From NCBI RefSeq assembly GCF_000935355.1, contig NZ_JXZC01000010.1, positions 62,001-126,000 on the forward strand: 64,000 nucleotides of DNA. Reading direction: 5' to 3'. The position numbers and the translations under genes were made by a program. Positions within the stretch are counted from its first letter, which is position 1, and every line of letters begins with the position of its first letter. Source of the DNA: Rossellomorea aquimaris. GTDB taxonomy: Bacteria; Bacillota; Bacilli; Bacillales; Bacillaceae_B. The notes under the pieces are model-generated. The model saw nothing but the letters and a program-made list of their open reading frames with translations, was not told the origin of the DNA and searched no databases. Shown here in pieces: positions 27,505 through 37,230 of this stretch.

Positions 27505-28746
27505 CTATAATCTGGATTCATCGGTAAGTTTCATGGTTACTTCTTTCTTTTCACCGTTTCGATAGAGCGTGACTTTCATCTGATCGTTAACATCTTTTTT
27601 GTTATAAAGATGCTTTCTTAACTCAATGACATTTTCGATTTTCTCTCCGTCAAGCTCCGTAATCACATCCAGCTCTTGTAAGCCCGCCTGTGCCGCTGGA
27701 GAATTGGGAACGGTTTGTCTGATCATGACCCCATAATTGATTTCTTTCGGAAGCTTCAATGTTTCCTGCTGGTGATAGGCAGAAATTTTATTCACGTCCT
27801 CCAGTGTCACACCCATTGCGGGACGTTTGACTTCACCGTACTGTTCAAGGTCTTCAATGATCGGCTGAGCATAGTTGATCGGGATGGCAAGTCCGATTCC
27901 CTCTACTGCACTCTGAGCGATTTTCATGGAGTTGATTCCGATCAGCTGTCCGGAAATATTAATGAGGGCTCCACCACTGTTCCCCGGGTTGATGGCTGCA
28001 TCGGTCTGGAGAACTTCTGCATTCCAATCTTCCATTCCATCCTGGTTAATATCGACCGGGATCGTTCTCTCAACACCCGAGACAACCCCCTGAGTAACAG
28101 AACCTGAAAATTGCAGTCCAAGTGGGTTACCTATCGCAATGACAGGCTCACCCGCTTTTAGCTTATCTGAATTACCAAACTCAGCAATGTCATCTTTCTT
28201 GATTTTACTTCCATCCATTTCGATTACAGCCAGGTCTGTCCAAATATCTGCACCACGCATTTGAGCCGGTACCTTGGTCCCGTCTGCAAGAGTCACCTCA
28301 AGTTGATCTGCGCCTTCTACCACGTGATTATTGGTAACGATATATACCTTATTTCCTTCTTTTTTATATATTACCCCGGATCCTGTACCTGCCTGCTGAT
28401 CCTGGGTTTGTCCTTCACCCTGTCCCCAGAAGCTTTGAGATTGGATATTGGTGATTCCTACAACAGAATCTCCAGCTTTCTCTACAGCTTTCGTCACATC
28501 CGTTGTGACATCGACGGAAACATTTTGGGTGGCTCCATTATGATAAGCTTCGTCCGTTTCTTTCAGGTCTTCGTCGGGTTGAATTGAATAGGGTAAGATG
28601 TCAAAGTTCGTTAACTGAGGAATCGCCACAATGACCAGGATAGCCCCAAGTACCACTCCCAATAAACCAGCGAGGAACATTCCTCCGCGATTGCCCTTTT
28701 GCCTGCTCCGGCTTTCAGAATTATGATCCGAATCATAGTATCCCAT
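27505..28746 (-). CDS. htrC: HtrA-type serine protease HtrC (YyxA)
   Basis: 413 aa membrane-anchored DegP/HtrA protease. A cytosolic basic N-terminus (residues 1-22) precedes one TM helix (about 23-45, MFLAGLLGVVLGAILVIVAI). The trypsin-like domain has the triad His in TNNHVVEGAD, Asp in TDLAVIEMD and Ser in NPGNSGGALIN. One PDZ domain follows (about 310-400, NSPAAQAGLQELDVITELDG). It acts outside the membrane in quality control of misfolded exported proteins. As in B. subtilis it closes the walRKHIJ neighbourhood, but a terminator lies between walJ and htrC and it probably has its own promoter in the 307-bp gap. Confidence 0.93.
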   Translation of the reverse strand: MGYYDSDHNSESRSRQKGNRGGMFLAGLLGVVLGAILVIVAIPQLTNFDILPYSIQPDEDLKETDEAYHNGATQNVSVDVTTDVTKAVEKAGDSVVGITNIQSQSFWGQGEGQTQDQQAGTGSGVIYKKEGNKVYIVTNNHVVEGADQLEVTLADGTKVPAQMRGADIWTDLAVIEMDGSKIKKDDIAEFGNSDKLKAGEPVIAIGNPLGLQFSGSVTQGVVSGVERTIPVDINQDGMEDWNAEVLQTDAAINPGNSGGALINISGQLIGINSMKIAQSAVEGIGLAIPINYAQPIIEDLEQYGEVKRPAMGVTLEDVNKISAYHQQETLKLPKEINYGVMIRQTVPNSPAAQAGLQELDVITELDGEKIENVIELRKHLYNKKDVNDQMKVTLYRNGEKKEVTMKLTDESRL

Positions 28747-29053
28747 ATAAGTTCATCCTTTCTACGTTCCATTCCTTTTGTTATTTTATCTTTACAAGCA
28801 TGATTATAGTCAGGTTAAATGAAAAAATAATGAAAAAAGGGTAAGGAATTTAAAATGTAATGGTTTATGTAATAGTGTTGCGAAGCGAGTAGTGGTCGAT
28901 GTGCTTTATAGGCACTCTTTACATGGTACTTGGCAGACCTGAGGTCAAAAATAAACAACCTTTTTGTAAAAAGAGCTATACAAAAAAGGTGAAGACAGCA
29001 GCCCTCACCTTTTTCATACCTTCAAAAGAAAAATCGTAAACATTTGAATCGGT
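28747..29053. other. Intergenic region between walJ and htrC
   Basis: 307 bp containing the wal operon terminator (28982-29015) and, by position, the htrC promoter. No other structure is seen. Confidence 0.5.
28982..29015 (-). terminator. Terminator of the wal operon
   Basis: The stem AAAAAGGTGA / TCACCTTTTT (minus strand GGTGAGGGCTGCTGTCTTCACC) is followed by TTTTTTG. It lies about 40 bp after the walJ stop codon. Confidence 0.88.
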
Positions 29054-29848
29054 TTAAATCGCAACTAAAGGTGTTGGTACTTTAGGATCCGTATCAAATA
29101 AATCAATTTGTTCTCCCACTACTATTCCTTTTGACTCGAGTGTCTGGGTGACACTCATCCTTGCCAGGTCTTTCATATTATTATCGAGGCTGAGATGGGC
29201 TAAATAAATCCCTTTGGTTCTATCACCCATCACTTCACTCATGGCAATGGCAGCATCCTCATTGGATACATGGCCATAATCACTCAGGATCCGACGCTTT
29301 ATATTCCATGGATACCGGCACATTCGAAGCATCCCTACATCATGATTACTCTCAAATACATAGGCATCGGCATTGGAAATGATCCCTTTCATACGATCAC
29401 TTACATATCCCGTGTCGGTAACTAGGACAAGCTTTTTCTCTCCCTGGTGGAATATATAGAACATCGGCTCTGCCGCATCATGTGAAACACCAAAGGACTC
29501 AATGCTCAATCCTCCAAAGTGTTTGGCTGTTTCCATATCAAACGAAAACTTCTGTTCTGTATCTATCTTCCCTACCAATCCGTCCATGGCATTCCAGGTT
29601 TTATCGTTGGCATAGACCGGGAGCTTGTACTTTCTTGCTAACACGCCGATCCCCTTAATATGATCACTATGCTCATGAGTCACAAGGATACCCGATAAAT
29701 CTTCTATCTTCCGGTCTATCTGACTGAACAATCCTTCCATCTGCTTACCGCTCAAACCTGCATCCACAAGGAAGGAATGCCCTTCCGTCTCCACGAATAT
29801 CGCATTTCCTGTACTGCCACTGGCAAGCACACTAAAATGCATGGTCAT
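29054..29848 (-). CDS. walJ: Metallo-beta-lactamase-fold protein WalJ (YycJ)
   Basis: 264 aa beta-CASP/MBL-like hydrolase. The metal site is THEHSDH (near residue 57), with further ligands in FESNHDVGM and [10 protein letters not shown]. WalJ is a putative 5'-3' exonuclease-type protein linking cell-wall signalling to replication/repair in Bacillus. I chose the ATG at 29848 ([15 protein letters not shown]), 8 nt after GGAG; a GTG at 29857 overlaps the ribosome site. Last gene of the walRKHIJ operon, 5 bp after walI. Confidence 0.93.
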   Translation of the reverse strand: MTMHFSVLASGSTGNAIFVETEGHSFLVDAGLSGKQMEGLFSQIDRKIEDLSGILVTHEHSDHIKGIGVLARKYKLPVYANDKTWNAMDGLVGKIDTEQKFSFDMETAKHFGGLSIESFGVSHDAAEPMFYIFHQGEKKLVLVTDTGYVSDRMKGIISNADAYVFESNHDVGMLRMCRYPWNIKRRILSDYGHVSNEDAAIAMSEVMGDRTKGIYLAHLSLDNNMKDLARMSVTQTLESKGIVVGEQIDLFDTDPKVPTPLVAI

Positions 29849-29853
29849 ATCTC

Positions 29854-30663
29854 TCACTCCAATGTTTCTTTTTCTGGTTTGGTGACTTCAAAAATCTGTC
29901 CTTCAACAGCATTAATAAATAGGTCTTCTTTTTTGTCACCTGATTCAATGACAAAATGCCAGGTTGGTGCCAGGACCTGGGATTTTTCACGTGATAAAAA
30001 GGTGTAGTATCCCAGTTCGGGTGTTTTGATCGTACTGCCCGTGCTTATCTTGTGGTTGGTCCACAAAACCTGAAGAGCTTGGAGAGAAGTAAGCAGGCTT
30101 TTCTTTTCCCCGCTTAATTCTTCTAAATTTTCAAGCATTGTTTGTTTGTAAGAGACGATCTCATTCTCTTTATTTAGACTAAGAATCACTTTCCCATTTG
30201 AGTTGTTAAAAATTTGTCTTTCTTTATACATCTGATAGTAAATGATCGTTTGTTCATCTTTATTATATTTCCAGAAGCTGTATTTTTCACCGTTAACGAC
30301 CTGATTTTTCATAAAATCGTTTAATTCATCAGGTGAAAACTTTTCACTTATGGGGAATGGTTCTTCTAAGGTTGAATGAATAGTATTATCCGTGACGACA
30401 CTGACATCTTGATTTTTTAACTTTTCGATTTCCTTCTCAGAAAACGTTTTTGTTTTTGCACTAATATAGGCTTCTTTTATGGGATCCTTTGATAGATTTT
30501 TTGGGTAATCAATTTTATCAGTCTTTAATTGTTCTTCAAAGGATACTTGGCTCAACGTTTCCGGATTGCTCTCAGAAACTTTGTTAATGAACAGCGACAT
30601 TAAAAAGATGTCTAAGATCAGAAAGACTATAATAAAAATGCTTTTCGTTTTACTCCAGTCCAA
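29854..30663 (-). CDS. walI: WalK regulator WalI (YycI)
   Basis: 269 aa. It has one N-terminal TM helix ([19 protein letters not shown], residues ~6-24) and an extracytoplasmic YycI domain of the same fold as YycH. WalI and WalH bind the TM/extracellular part of WalK and restrain it. The proper start is a TTG at 30663 giving [10 protein letters not shown], with GGAGG 9 nt upstream. A longer frame from 30765 overlaps walH too far and is not the family N-terminus. The gene overlaps the end of walH by 14 bp. Confidence 0.9.
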   Translation of the reverse strand: MDWSKTKSIFIIVFLILDIFLMSLFINKVSESNPETLSQVSFEEQLKTDKIDYPKNLSKDPIKEAYISAKTKTFSEKEIEKLKNQDVSVVTDNTIHSTLEEPFPISEKFSPDELNDFMKNQVVNGEKYSFWKYNKDEQTIIYYQMYKERQIFNNSNGKVILSLNKENEIVSYKQTMLENLEELSGEKKSLLTSLQALQVLWTNHKISTGSTIKTPELGYYTFLSREKSQVLAPTWHFVIESGDKKEDLFINAVEGQIFEVTKPEKETLE

Positions 30664-32005
30664 TTCCAAGCCCCTCCTGTTCTTCCAAAGGTAGGCGTAA
30701 CCAATTACCATCGTATTTATAATACCAGGAAGGTTCAAATACAAGGAATTTTCTGTTTGATTCATTCGAATCTCTTGTCATCTTATATCCGACAATGACA
30801 TCTTCTACGTACTCAAGATTGATCGTATCTTCCTTTGCCAAAAGATATAAAACAGTGGATCCTGCCGGCAATCTAACTTCATTTACACCATCTTCAATCC
30901 CCAGAACATAATCTAATTTAAAGTATGGACGATTGTACTCGTTAATCGACTCCTGACCCATGATTTGAGAAATTTCAGCCATCCCATTTTCATTAAAAAC
31001 AGGATAATTATGCACAAACAGCCGGTATACGATTTTATTCTCAAGTGGACTCATCGAGAAAAATTGATAGTCATCGGTCCAGCCCCCATGGTCATTCACA
31101 AACTCCATACTTTTTTGAAGCAGCTCCGTGGCAGATGACCCTCCATTTTTTTCTTCGGATGGATTTACATATGACAAAGTATTATGTTCTTTATTCGTTT
31201 TCAATAAACTATACACATTTGTGAATTTTTCCCCTTGCTCGGTAAATCCCTTATCTACACTATTTGGATCACTAAACAATGCTTGCACATATTCTTCGGG
31301 GGAATCAAGGTCCGAATAATATCTATAGCTGATATAGTCCTCAGGATTTTTGGGCAGAAAAATCGTTTTTTTATTATTTAATGGCTGTTCTATATATTCA
31401 TCAAAATTATAAACGGCTTTTTGTACAAAGCGCTCTTCGAAAGCTTCTAAACTGGCACGGTCTACCCGGCTTTCATAAAATTTCTTTTCTCCTGATTCAT
31501 ATAAAACAAAATAGACGGAACCTGTATCTGAACCGTTATTATTTAGATCGATAATAATTCGGTTAAATGAACCGTTCAGGGTGTTTTTCTCTTCTAATTT
31601 TAACATTTGACTATAAATTGAGAGTGGAACATTGTCCGGGAAAACAATTTCGACCTTTTTCTCACCGTGTATAACAGATTTAATCTCTGTCATATTATAC
31701 TCTCTTGAAAGATCTTTCAGATCGAATAGAGTCCAGCCCCTTAATTGTTCAATAACATTATCGATTTCGGTTTCATTTGAAGTACCGACTGTCCGATTTC
31801 CTGTATGATAGAAGAGTTTAAATGGTTTAATTAAAACGCTGTTAAGCTCATTCTCAGGTATCTTGTCTCCAACAGACACATCATACGCTTCATCGCTATT
31901 AATCGTATCGTACCCTGGTTGATACGTCCAAAGATTGAAGGTAAGGAATATACTGATGCATACGAGCAACGTCAGAATTATCGATTTGATTTTTTCATAG
32001 TTCAT
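30650..32005 (-). CDS. walH: WalK regulator WalH (YycH)
   Basis: 451 aa. The N-terminal TM helix is KSIILTLLVCISIFLTFNLW (residues ~6-25). The large extracytoplasmic part has the YycH architecture with several repeated beta-rich subdomains. It forms a complex with WalI and WalK and tunes WalK activity. I chose the ATG at 32005, which overlaps the walK stop codon (ATGA) and has GAGGATG upstream. Confidence 0.92.
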   Translation of the reverse strand: MNYEKIKSIILTLLVCISIFLTFNLWTYQPGYDTINSDEAYDVSVGDKIPENELNSVLIKPFKLFYHTGNRTVGTSNETEIDNVIEQLRGWTLFDLKDLSREYNMTEIKSVIHGEKKVEIVFPDNVPLSIYSQMLKLEEKNTLNGSFNRIIIDLNNNGSDTGSVYFVLYESGEKKFYESRVDRASLEAFEERFVQKAVYNFDEYIEQPLNNKKTIFLPKNPEDYISYRYYSDLDSPEEYVQALFSDPNSVDKGFTEQGEKFTNVYSLLKTNKEHNTLSYVNPSEEKNGGSSATELLQKSMEFVNDHGGWTDDYQFFSMSPLENKIVYRLFVHNYPVFNENGMAEISQIMGQESINEYNRPYFKLDYVLGIEDGVNEVRLPAGSTVLYLLAKEDTINLEYVEDVIVGYKMTRDSNESNRKFLVFEPSWYYKYDGNWLRLPLEEQEGLGIGLE

Positions 32006-33825
32006 GACCAATCATCCTCTTGAGTGGAATCATATGGGAGAGTGAATGTGATGGTGGTTCCTTTTCCTTCCGTACTCGTCGCCCATACGTCGCCACCATG
32101 TGCTGAAATCATCTCTTTTGCTATGGCAAGGCCAAGTCCTGTACCACCCATTTGTCTTGTCCTGGCTTTATCGACACGGTAGAATCGCTCAAATATCTTC
32201 TCAAGATTTTCTTTTGGGATCCCCAATCCTTGGTCAGATACACTGATTTCAATGTATCCGTCCTTTTCTTGCACCTTAAATGTAATGGTTCCACCCTCAG
32301 GTGAATATTTCAAAGCGTTCGAAATGATGTTATCCAAAACCTGTGTGATTTTATCCTGGTCCACTTCCACAAACATGGCTTTGTCTGGTAAGTAGCGGTT
32401 GAAGGTCACATTCACATTCTTGGTCATTTCAAATCGATCAATGATTTTATGGAAAAAGAGGATGAAATCAACCCAATCTTTATTAAAACGATAGTCCTTA
32501 CTATCCATTTTTGATAATTGAAGAAGATCGTTGACTAAACGGATCATTCTCTCCGTCTCATTTTGAGTGACATCAAGGAATTGAGGTGCGATGTTTTCGT
32601 CTTGCCATGCCCCTTCAGCCAATGCCTCTAAGTAGCTCCGCATCGTTGTGAGCGGCGTACGAAGTTCGTGGGATACATTTGCAACAAATTCCCGTCTCTC
32701 TATATCAATTTTCTCCTGCTCCGTAATATCATGTAATACCGTAATAAGACCGTTCACAAACCCGGTCTCTTTTTGAATGATAGAGAAATTCGCCCTTAGA
32801 ATATAAGGTTTTTCTTTCGTACTATAATCTAAAATGATCGAATCCTGTTCATTGGATAGATCATCAAACGTGTATTCCTCATCTAATCCCAATAAGGATA
32901 CAATGGGTTGAGAAACGACTGTTTCACGTGAAACATTCAGCATATCCGCAGCAGGATCATTAATCAGAATGACCCGTCCTTTTCGATCTGTTGCAATGAC
33001 ACCATCCGTCATATAAGAGAGTACGGAAGAAAGCTTTCTTCGCTCACCCTCCGTCGTTGCTTGGGCTTCCTGAAGACGTTTCGTCAAGTTATTGAATGTG
33101 ATCGCAAGCTGACCTATTTCATCGTATCCATAGACCTTTACTTTCCTTGAAAAGTTACCCTTTGCCATGGCAAGGGCTTGCTTTCTCATATCAGAGATCG
33201 GTCTTGTCACGGTTTGTGCCAATAACACACCCAATACTGCTGTTATGACTAAAGCAATTAATGTACCATTCGTAAAAATCTTGTTTATTTCACTCATTTG
33301 GTCATAAACCGATTCTATTTCACCGACAAGATAAATAGCACCAATGACTTCTTCATTTGAAGTGATTGGTGCCGCATACACCCAGATACGATCTTTCGTT
33401 TGATCATCAAGATAGATATCCTCATGACCCAATCCTACAGCGAGGGCTCTTTTAACCTCTTTTTCTCCGCTGACCTGACCAACTAAACTCTGATTATTGG
33501 GATCTGAGGTGCCAATAATTTTGTTTCTATTATTAATCACTCGAATTTCGGAAATATCCGACGTTTTGCTATCATCTAATACTCTCGCGATATCCGCTTC
33601 GAGTGTGGGATCATCTTCACCGCGTTTCTTTACTATTTCTTCACGGATTGTATACTCTAATAATTCCACTCTATTTTTAATAGACGTCTGGAAATTATCG
33701 ACAAGCTTTTCTTCAAGGGCCCTTACGAAATACACACCAATGATTTGCATGGCGAGAAGTATGAGCAGAACATAAATCAAAACGAATTTCAGATGGATGG
33801 AACGGGTTAAACCAACTTTCTTCAT
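32002..33825 (-). CDS. walK: Cell-wall sensor histidine kinase WalK (YycG)
   Basis: 607 aa essential kinase controlling peptidoglycan hydrolase genes. Order of parts: TM1 (~13-33), extracytoplasmic Cache/PAS domain (~35-183), TM2 (~184-204), HAMP (~205-257), PAS (~265-370), HisKA with NVSHELRTPL (His near 386), and HATPase with NIISNALKYS, DQGLGIP and GTGLGLA. A perfect parS sequence is embedded in the codons for NVSRET (around residue 298). It lies 6 bp downstream of walR. Confidence 0.97.
   Translation of the reverse strand: MKKVGLTRSIHLKFVLIYVLLILLAMQIIGVYFVRALEEKLVDNFQTSIKNRVELLEYTIREEIVKKRGEDDPTLEADIARVLDDSKTSDISEIRVINNRNKIIGTSDPNNQSLVGQVSGEKEVKRALAVGLGHEDIYLDDQTKDRIWVYAAPITSNEEVIGAIYLVGEIESVYDQMSEINKIFTNGTLIALVITAVLGVLLAQTVTRPISDMRKQALAMAKGNFSRKVKVYGYDEIGQLAITFNNLTKRLQEAQATTEGERRKLSSVLSYMTDGVIATDRKGRVILINDPAADMLNVSRETVVSQPIVSLLGLDEEYTFDDLSNEQDSIILDYSTKEKPYILRANFSIIQKETGFVNGLITVLHDITEQEKIDIERREFVANVSHELRTPLTTMRSYLEALAEGAWQDENIAPQFLDVTQNETERMIRLVNDLLQLSKMDSKDYRFNKDWVDFILFFHKIIDRFEMTKNVNVTFNRYLPDKAMFVEVDQDKITQVLDNIISNALKYSPEGGTITFKVQEKDGYIEISVSDQGLGIPKENLEKIFERFYRVDKARTRQMGGTGLGLAIAKEMISAHGGDVWATSTEGKGTTITFTLPYDSTQEDDWS
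32920..32935. promoter_or_regulatory. parS site inside walK
   Basis: TGTTTCACGTGAAACA, a perfect 16-bp match to the Spo0J/ParB target and a full palindrome. It lies about 24 kb from the parS inside spo0J and, in both genes, encodes NVSRET. Confidence 0.93.
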
Positions 33826-33831
33826 TACAGA

Positions 33832-34539
33832 TTACTCCTGTTCAGGATTTCGTAAGTAATACCCGACTCCTCTACGTGTTACGATCCAGGTAGGGTGACT
33901 TGGGTTGTCTTCAATTTTCTCGCGAAGACGTCTGACGGTAACATCGACTGTACGTACATCTCCGTAGTAATCATACCCCCAAACAGTTTGAAGTAAATGT
34001 TCACGGGTCATCACTTGTCCAATATGCTTCGCTAAATAATGAAGAAGCTCAAACTCACGATGTGTCAGCTCAATCGTTTCCCCTCTTTTAGATACAACAT
34101 ACGCATCAGGATGAATGGTTAAAGAGCCGACGGTAATTTCATTGTTTTCATCTTCAACATTTTGCTGTGCACCCTGCTGATGACGGCGCAGATTCGCTTT
34201 TACCCGGGCGATGAGCTCGCGGGTACTGAACGGTTTCGTCACATAATCATCGGCTCCAAGCTCTAATCCCAATACCTTGTCAATTTCCGAGTCTTTCGCT
34301 GTCAACATGATGATGGGCATTTCATACTTTTTCCTGATTTCACGGCACACTTCCATTCCATCACGATTTGGAAGCATAATATCAAGAAGGACAAGATCCG
34401 GCTTAATTTCTTCCGCCATCTTTACCGCTTCGTCCCCATCGTACGCACAGTGCACTTCATAGCCTTCTTTTTTCAAATTAAATTGTAGTATATCTGCAAT
34501 CGGTTTCTCATCGTCAACGACTAAAATTTTCTTTTCCAT
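33832..34539 (-). CDS. walR: Response regulator WalR (YycF)
   Basis: 235 aa OmpR/PhoB-type regulator; essential partner of WalK. Receiver domain: VDDEKP, phospho-Asp in [13 protein letters not shown] (Asp near 53), conserved Lys in VTKPFSTRE. Winged-helix domain: [13 protein letters not shown] and [15 protein letters not shown]. First gene of the walRKHIJ operon with a GGAGAT ribosome site; the 216-bp gap upstream holds its promoter. Confidence 0.98.
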   Translation of the reverse strand: MEKKILVVDDEKPIADILQFNLKKEGYEVHCAYDGDEAVKMAEEIKPDLVLLDIMLPNRDGMEVCREIRKKYEMPIIMLTAKDSEIDKVLGLELGADDYVTKPFSTRELIARVKANLRRHQQGAQQNVEDENNEITVGSLTIHPDAYVVSKRGETIELTHREFELLHYLAKHIGQVMTREHLLQTVWGYDYYGDVRTVDVTVRRLREKIEDNPSHPTWIVTRRGVGYYLRNPEQE

Positions 34540-34700
34540 GTCAATTGATCTCCTTTAGAAAAAAGTAATGTATCATATAAAGTTGTGATTATTATTGGAT
34601 TCTTCCTTTAAATTTATCACTATCTCCATATTAATTCATCTTTAACTCTATCATAACCTTTATTTCATTTCTTTTTGACTACAATCTAAATATAACAAAG

Positions 34701-34733
34701 GGGACTGACAAATAAAATGATTGTGTCAGTCCC
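34701..34733 (-). terminator. Hairpin after the M23 peptidase gene
   Basis: GGGACTGACA and TGTCAGTCCC pair perfectly around a 13-nt loop. It is followed on the minus strand by CCTTTGTT, a weak T-tract, 23 bp after the stop codon. Confidence 0.7.
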
Positions 34734-34755
34734 ATGCTTGATTACCTATATACAA

Positions 34756-36243
34756 TTACAGTACATCCAATGGATTGATAAGAGATCCATTTTTGTAAAC
34801 TTCGATATGCAGGTGGACACCGGTCGATTCACCAGTTGTACCCATGATACCGATCTTCTGGCCTCTTTCTACCGTTTGACCAGCTGAAACAGAAATCGAG
34901 TCCAGATGAGCATAAATGGTTTTATACCCATTTCCATGATCGATGACAACTTTATTTCCGTAACCGCCATCGTCCCAACCGGCAGAAACGACTCTTCCGT
35001 TATCTACAGATTTAATGGTAGGATCGCTTGGTCGCGCGATGTCGATCCCTTTGTGAATTTTCCCCCATCTTGGTCCTTGTTTAGAGGAAATGTAGCCGCC
35101 ATTTGTCGGCCATGCAAAGTCTCCCGATCCCCTTGATGGAGTGGCTTTTGTTCCTTTAATGACAATATATTTCACTGGATCTTTCAGTTTCTTCTCTTCT
35201 TTTACATTTTTATCGATGTGAGAACCGTTCACTTCTGTCGTTTCAAACGTAACGGATTTCTCGCCTTCTTGACCTTCCTGCTTCACTTTCGTATCGCCTT
35301 TATTCATAGAAGAGTCTTCTACCACTTCTTTCTCATAGGCAATCTTTTCAATCTTGTGTGCCTCTTTCTTGACAAGTACATGGACAAGAGGTTCATAAAC
35401 GGTCACATTTAACTCGGAGCCGACTTTAAGGGCAACGTCCTTTTTCAGCTCTGAGTTTAATTCCAGCAACTTACCTGTGGTTAACTGGTGCTCTTCTGCA
35501 ATCGTACCAAGAGCATCACCTTCTTGAACCTTATATTTCTTCTCTTCTAAGGTACCCTTCTTAAGAAGATCCGCAGCTTCTTCAGAAGACATCATTTCTT
35601 CCGGCTCCACTTGCGTCTTCTTCATCTCTACCTTTTCTTTAAAAGAAACTTCTAATAAACGTGTTTCATTTTCTTTTAAATCGGGTAAAGGATCTGATGA
35701 GGAATCATTTTCCCTAGCTTCTAATTCCTCTAGCTCTTCTTCAGAAACATAGTTCAGCTTAAAAGACTTTAAAGCTTCTTCAGCAGCCTTTTCGTCTTTT
35801 ACATAAGCAATCGGTTTATCATTAACAACTAAAGCAAAAGCATTAGCTTCGACTGATACTGATTTATTCAGGCTTTCAATTACTTTTTGATTATTCGTCT
35901 TCGTAGCAGTAAACACATTCTCAGGTATGTATGTTACTTCATCATTAAAATCCACCTGATAATCAGTGTACTCCTTCTTCGCTTCAGCCAGCTTCTCATC
36001 CAGGACGGATTGTACTTCCTCCTGGTTTGTAACAGCTCCTACATACTCACTACCCATGTATACATGATAGATCGTTTGCAAATCTTCATCCGATCCTGTA
36101 TTCGCTGCCGCCGATGAAAATGTCAAAGTTGAAAGAGCGAGCGTAGTGATCCCTACTCTTTTTACAAATTGATTAGATCTATGTCGAATATTAAGTTTTT
36201 TATATTTTTCTAAAATTGGTGATAATTTCTCTCCAAAACTCAT
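34756..36243 (-). CDS. Exported M23 peptidoglycan endopeptidase with LysM and G5-like domains
   Basis: 495 aa. A hydrophobic export segment is at about 28-47 (TTLALSTLTFSSAAA). Then come a helical/acidic region, a LysM domain (~238-285, YKVQEGDALGTIAEEHQLTT), a G5-like beta region (~290-365) and a C-terminal M23 (LytM) domain (~395-490). Zinc and catalytic motifs are present: HKGIDIARP, YKTIYAHLDS and GVHLHIEVY. It should cleave peptide cross-bridges in the wall. Its place upstream of walR fits a WalRK-linked wall remodelling role, but it has its own terminator and promoter. Confidence 0.9.
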   Translation of the reverse strand: MSFGEKLSPILEKYKKLNIRHRSNQFVKRVGITTLALSTLTFSSAAANTGSDEDLQTIYHVYMGSEYVGAVTNQEEVQSVLDEKLAEAKKEYTDYQVDFNDEVTYIPENVFTATKTNNQKVIESLNKSVSVEANAFALVVNDKPIAYVKDEKAAEEALKSFKLNYVSEEELEELEARENDSSSDPLPDLKENETRLLEVSFKEKVEMKKTQVEPEEMMSSEEAADLLKKGTLEEKKYKVQEGDALGTIAEEHQLTTGKLLELNSELKKDVALKVGSELNVTVYEPLVHVLVKKEAHKIEKIAYEKEVVEDSSMNKGDTKVKQEGQEGEKSVTFETTEVNGSHIDKNVKEEKKLKDPVKYIVIKGTKATPSRGSGDFAWPTNGGYISSKQGPRWGKIHKGIDIARPSDPTIKSVDNGRVVSAGWDDGGYGNKVVIDHGNGYKTIYAHLDSISVSAGQTVERGQKIGIMGTTGESTGVHLHIEVYKNGSLINPLDVL

Positions 36244-36548
36244 TGACTTGCCTCCTATAAACTAAAGCAAAAATCCCAGTTACGGTAGTTCATTAAGCCT
36301 AATTTAGTAAAATTCTATAAAATTCGTACTTTACTAATTTACCATAATTCGACGAAATCCGGGACATGGAATCAGGATTGTAATAAAACTGTATAATTAA
36401 TGAGAGAGCAATGAAAGCGCTTTGACTGTTTTTTGGCGTCACAGTGGGAATTTCGTGGGTCTAAAGATGGATTAGTCGTTGAAACAATCATGGTAGAAAT
36501 TAGAGAAAAACGATTGTGTTTTGTTACATTGGTGTTACAAGGACAAAT
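36244..36548. other. Intergenic region upstream of the M23 gene
   Basis: About 300 bp with the leftward M23 promoter. A partial WalR-type repeat and a one-mismatch cre-like sequence are visible but not strong enough to call. A 74-codon frame on the plus strand that runs into tRNA-Phe is not a gene. Confidence 0.4.
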
Positions 36549-36589
36549 AAAAAAGTACTACGAGAGTCAAAGTCGTCGCAGTACTTTTT
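36549..36589 (-). terminator. Terminator of the tRNA operon
   Basis: AAAAAGTACT / AGTACTTTTT with an inner CGA/TCG pairing; on the minus strand it ends in a TTTTTTA run. It lies 6 bp after tRNA-Phe. Confidence 0.88.
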
Positions 36590-36595
36590 GTAAGA

Positions 36596-36668
36596 TGGCT
36601 CAGGACGGAATCGAACCGCCGACACATGGATTTTCAGTCCATTGCTCTACCAACTGAGCTACTGAGCC
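36596..36668 (-). tRNA. tRNA-Phe (GAA)
   Basis: 73 nt cloverleaf. The acceptor GGCTCAG pairs with CTGAGCC, the anticodon is GAA in ACTGAAAAT, and the T-arm GGTTCGATTCC is intact. The CCA end is not encoded. Last of four tRNAs transcribed leftward. Confidence 0.97.
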
Positions 36669-36697
36669 ATATCTTTTTAAAGAACTAAATATGTAAA

Positions 36698-36774
36698 TGG
36701 CGGTCCGGACGGGACTCGAACCCGCGACCTCCTGCGTGACAGGCAGGCATTCTAACCAACTGAACTACCGGACC
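36698..36774 (-). tRNA. tRNA-Asp (GTC)
   Basis: 77 nt including an encoded CCA. The acceptor GGTCCGG pairs with CCGGACC, the anticodon is GTC in CTGTCAC, and the T-loop is GGTTCGAGTCC. Third of the four-gene cluster. Confidence 0.97.
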
Positions 36775-36781
36775 AGAGTTT

Positions 36782-36859
36782 TTTGCGAAAGCAAAATAAC
36801 TTTCATTACCTTGCGCTAGCAAAATATTTTTCCTTGAATTGCGAAAGCAAAATAAGTTT
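36782..36859. repeat. Short hairpin repeat in the tRNA-Glu/tRNA-Asp spacer
   Basis: Three copies of a ~17-bp unit, TTGCGAAAGCAAAATAA or close variants, lie at 36783-36799, 36811-36827 and 36839-36855, 28 bp apart. Each contains the mini-hairpin TTGC-GAAA-GCAA; the middle one has CTAG in the loop. They lie within the tRNA primary transcript and could mark processing sites (inference). Confidence 0.7.
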
Positions 36860-36924
36860 CTAGCATAATATTTTAATGAAGTTACATCACTTAAACTATC
36901 AATCTCACTTCAAAAAAATAATAA

Positions 36925-36996
36925 TGACCCATACGGGATTCGAACCCGTGTTACCGCCGTGAAAGGGCGGTGTCTTAACCGCTTGACCAATGGGCC
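36925..36996 (-). tRNA. tRNA-Glu (TTC)
   Basis: 72 nt. The acceptor GGCCCAT pairs with ATGGGTC (one G-T pair), the anticodon is TTC in CTTTCAC and the T-arm GGTTCGAATCC is intact. CCA is not encoded. Second of the cluster. Confidence 0.97.
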
Positions 36997-37011
36997 ATGT
37001 AAAGAAAAAAA

Positions 37012-37087
37012 TGGTGAGCCATGAAGGACTCGAACCTTCGACCCTCTGATTAAAAGTCAGATGCTCTACCAACTGAGCTAATGGCTC
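37012..37087 (-). tRNA. tRNA-Lys (TTT)
   Basis: 76 nt including an encoded CCA. The acceptor GAGCCAT pairs with ATGGCTC, the anticodon is TTT in CTTTTAA and the T-loop is GGTTCGAGTCC. First gene of the leftward tRNA cluster; its promoter should lie in 37090-37200. Confidence 0.97.
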
Positions 37088-37230
37088 TAAGTATATATAT
37101 AAACACGATTAGCAGGCTTGATCAAAGCCGCTTTCGTGACAACGAAATTAATATTATCATAGTGTGAATGTCGAGGGCAACAGTTTTTTTGTTTTTTTTG
37201 TCGAAAATTATTTCTTGGGGAATAATTTTG

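Noticed and set aside
30664..30765. 34-codon N-terminal extension of walI
   Set aside because: It overlaps walH, and the TTG at 30663 has a proper ribosome site and the family N-terminus.
36379..36395. WalR-box-like TGTAATAAAACTGTATA upstream of the M23 gene
   Set aside because: One mismatch in the second half and wrong strand for the leftward gene; too weak without footprint data.
36411..36425. cre-like TGAAAGCGCTTTGA
   Set aside because: One mismatch to the CcpA consensus and no carbon-catabolite gene next to it.
36433..36657. 74-codon plus-strand frame
   Set aside because: Runs through the tRNA terminator and tRNA-Phe on the opposite strand.
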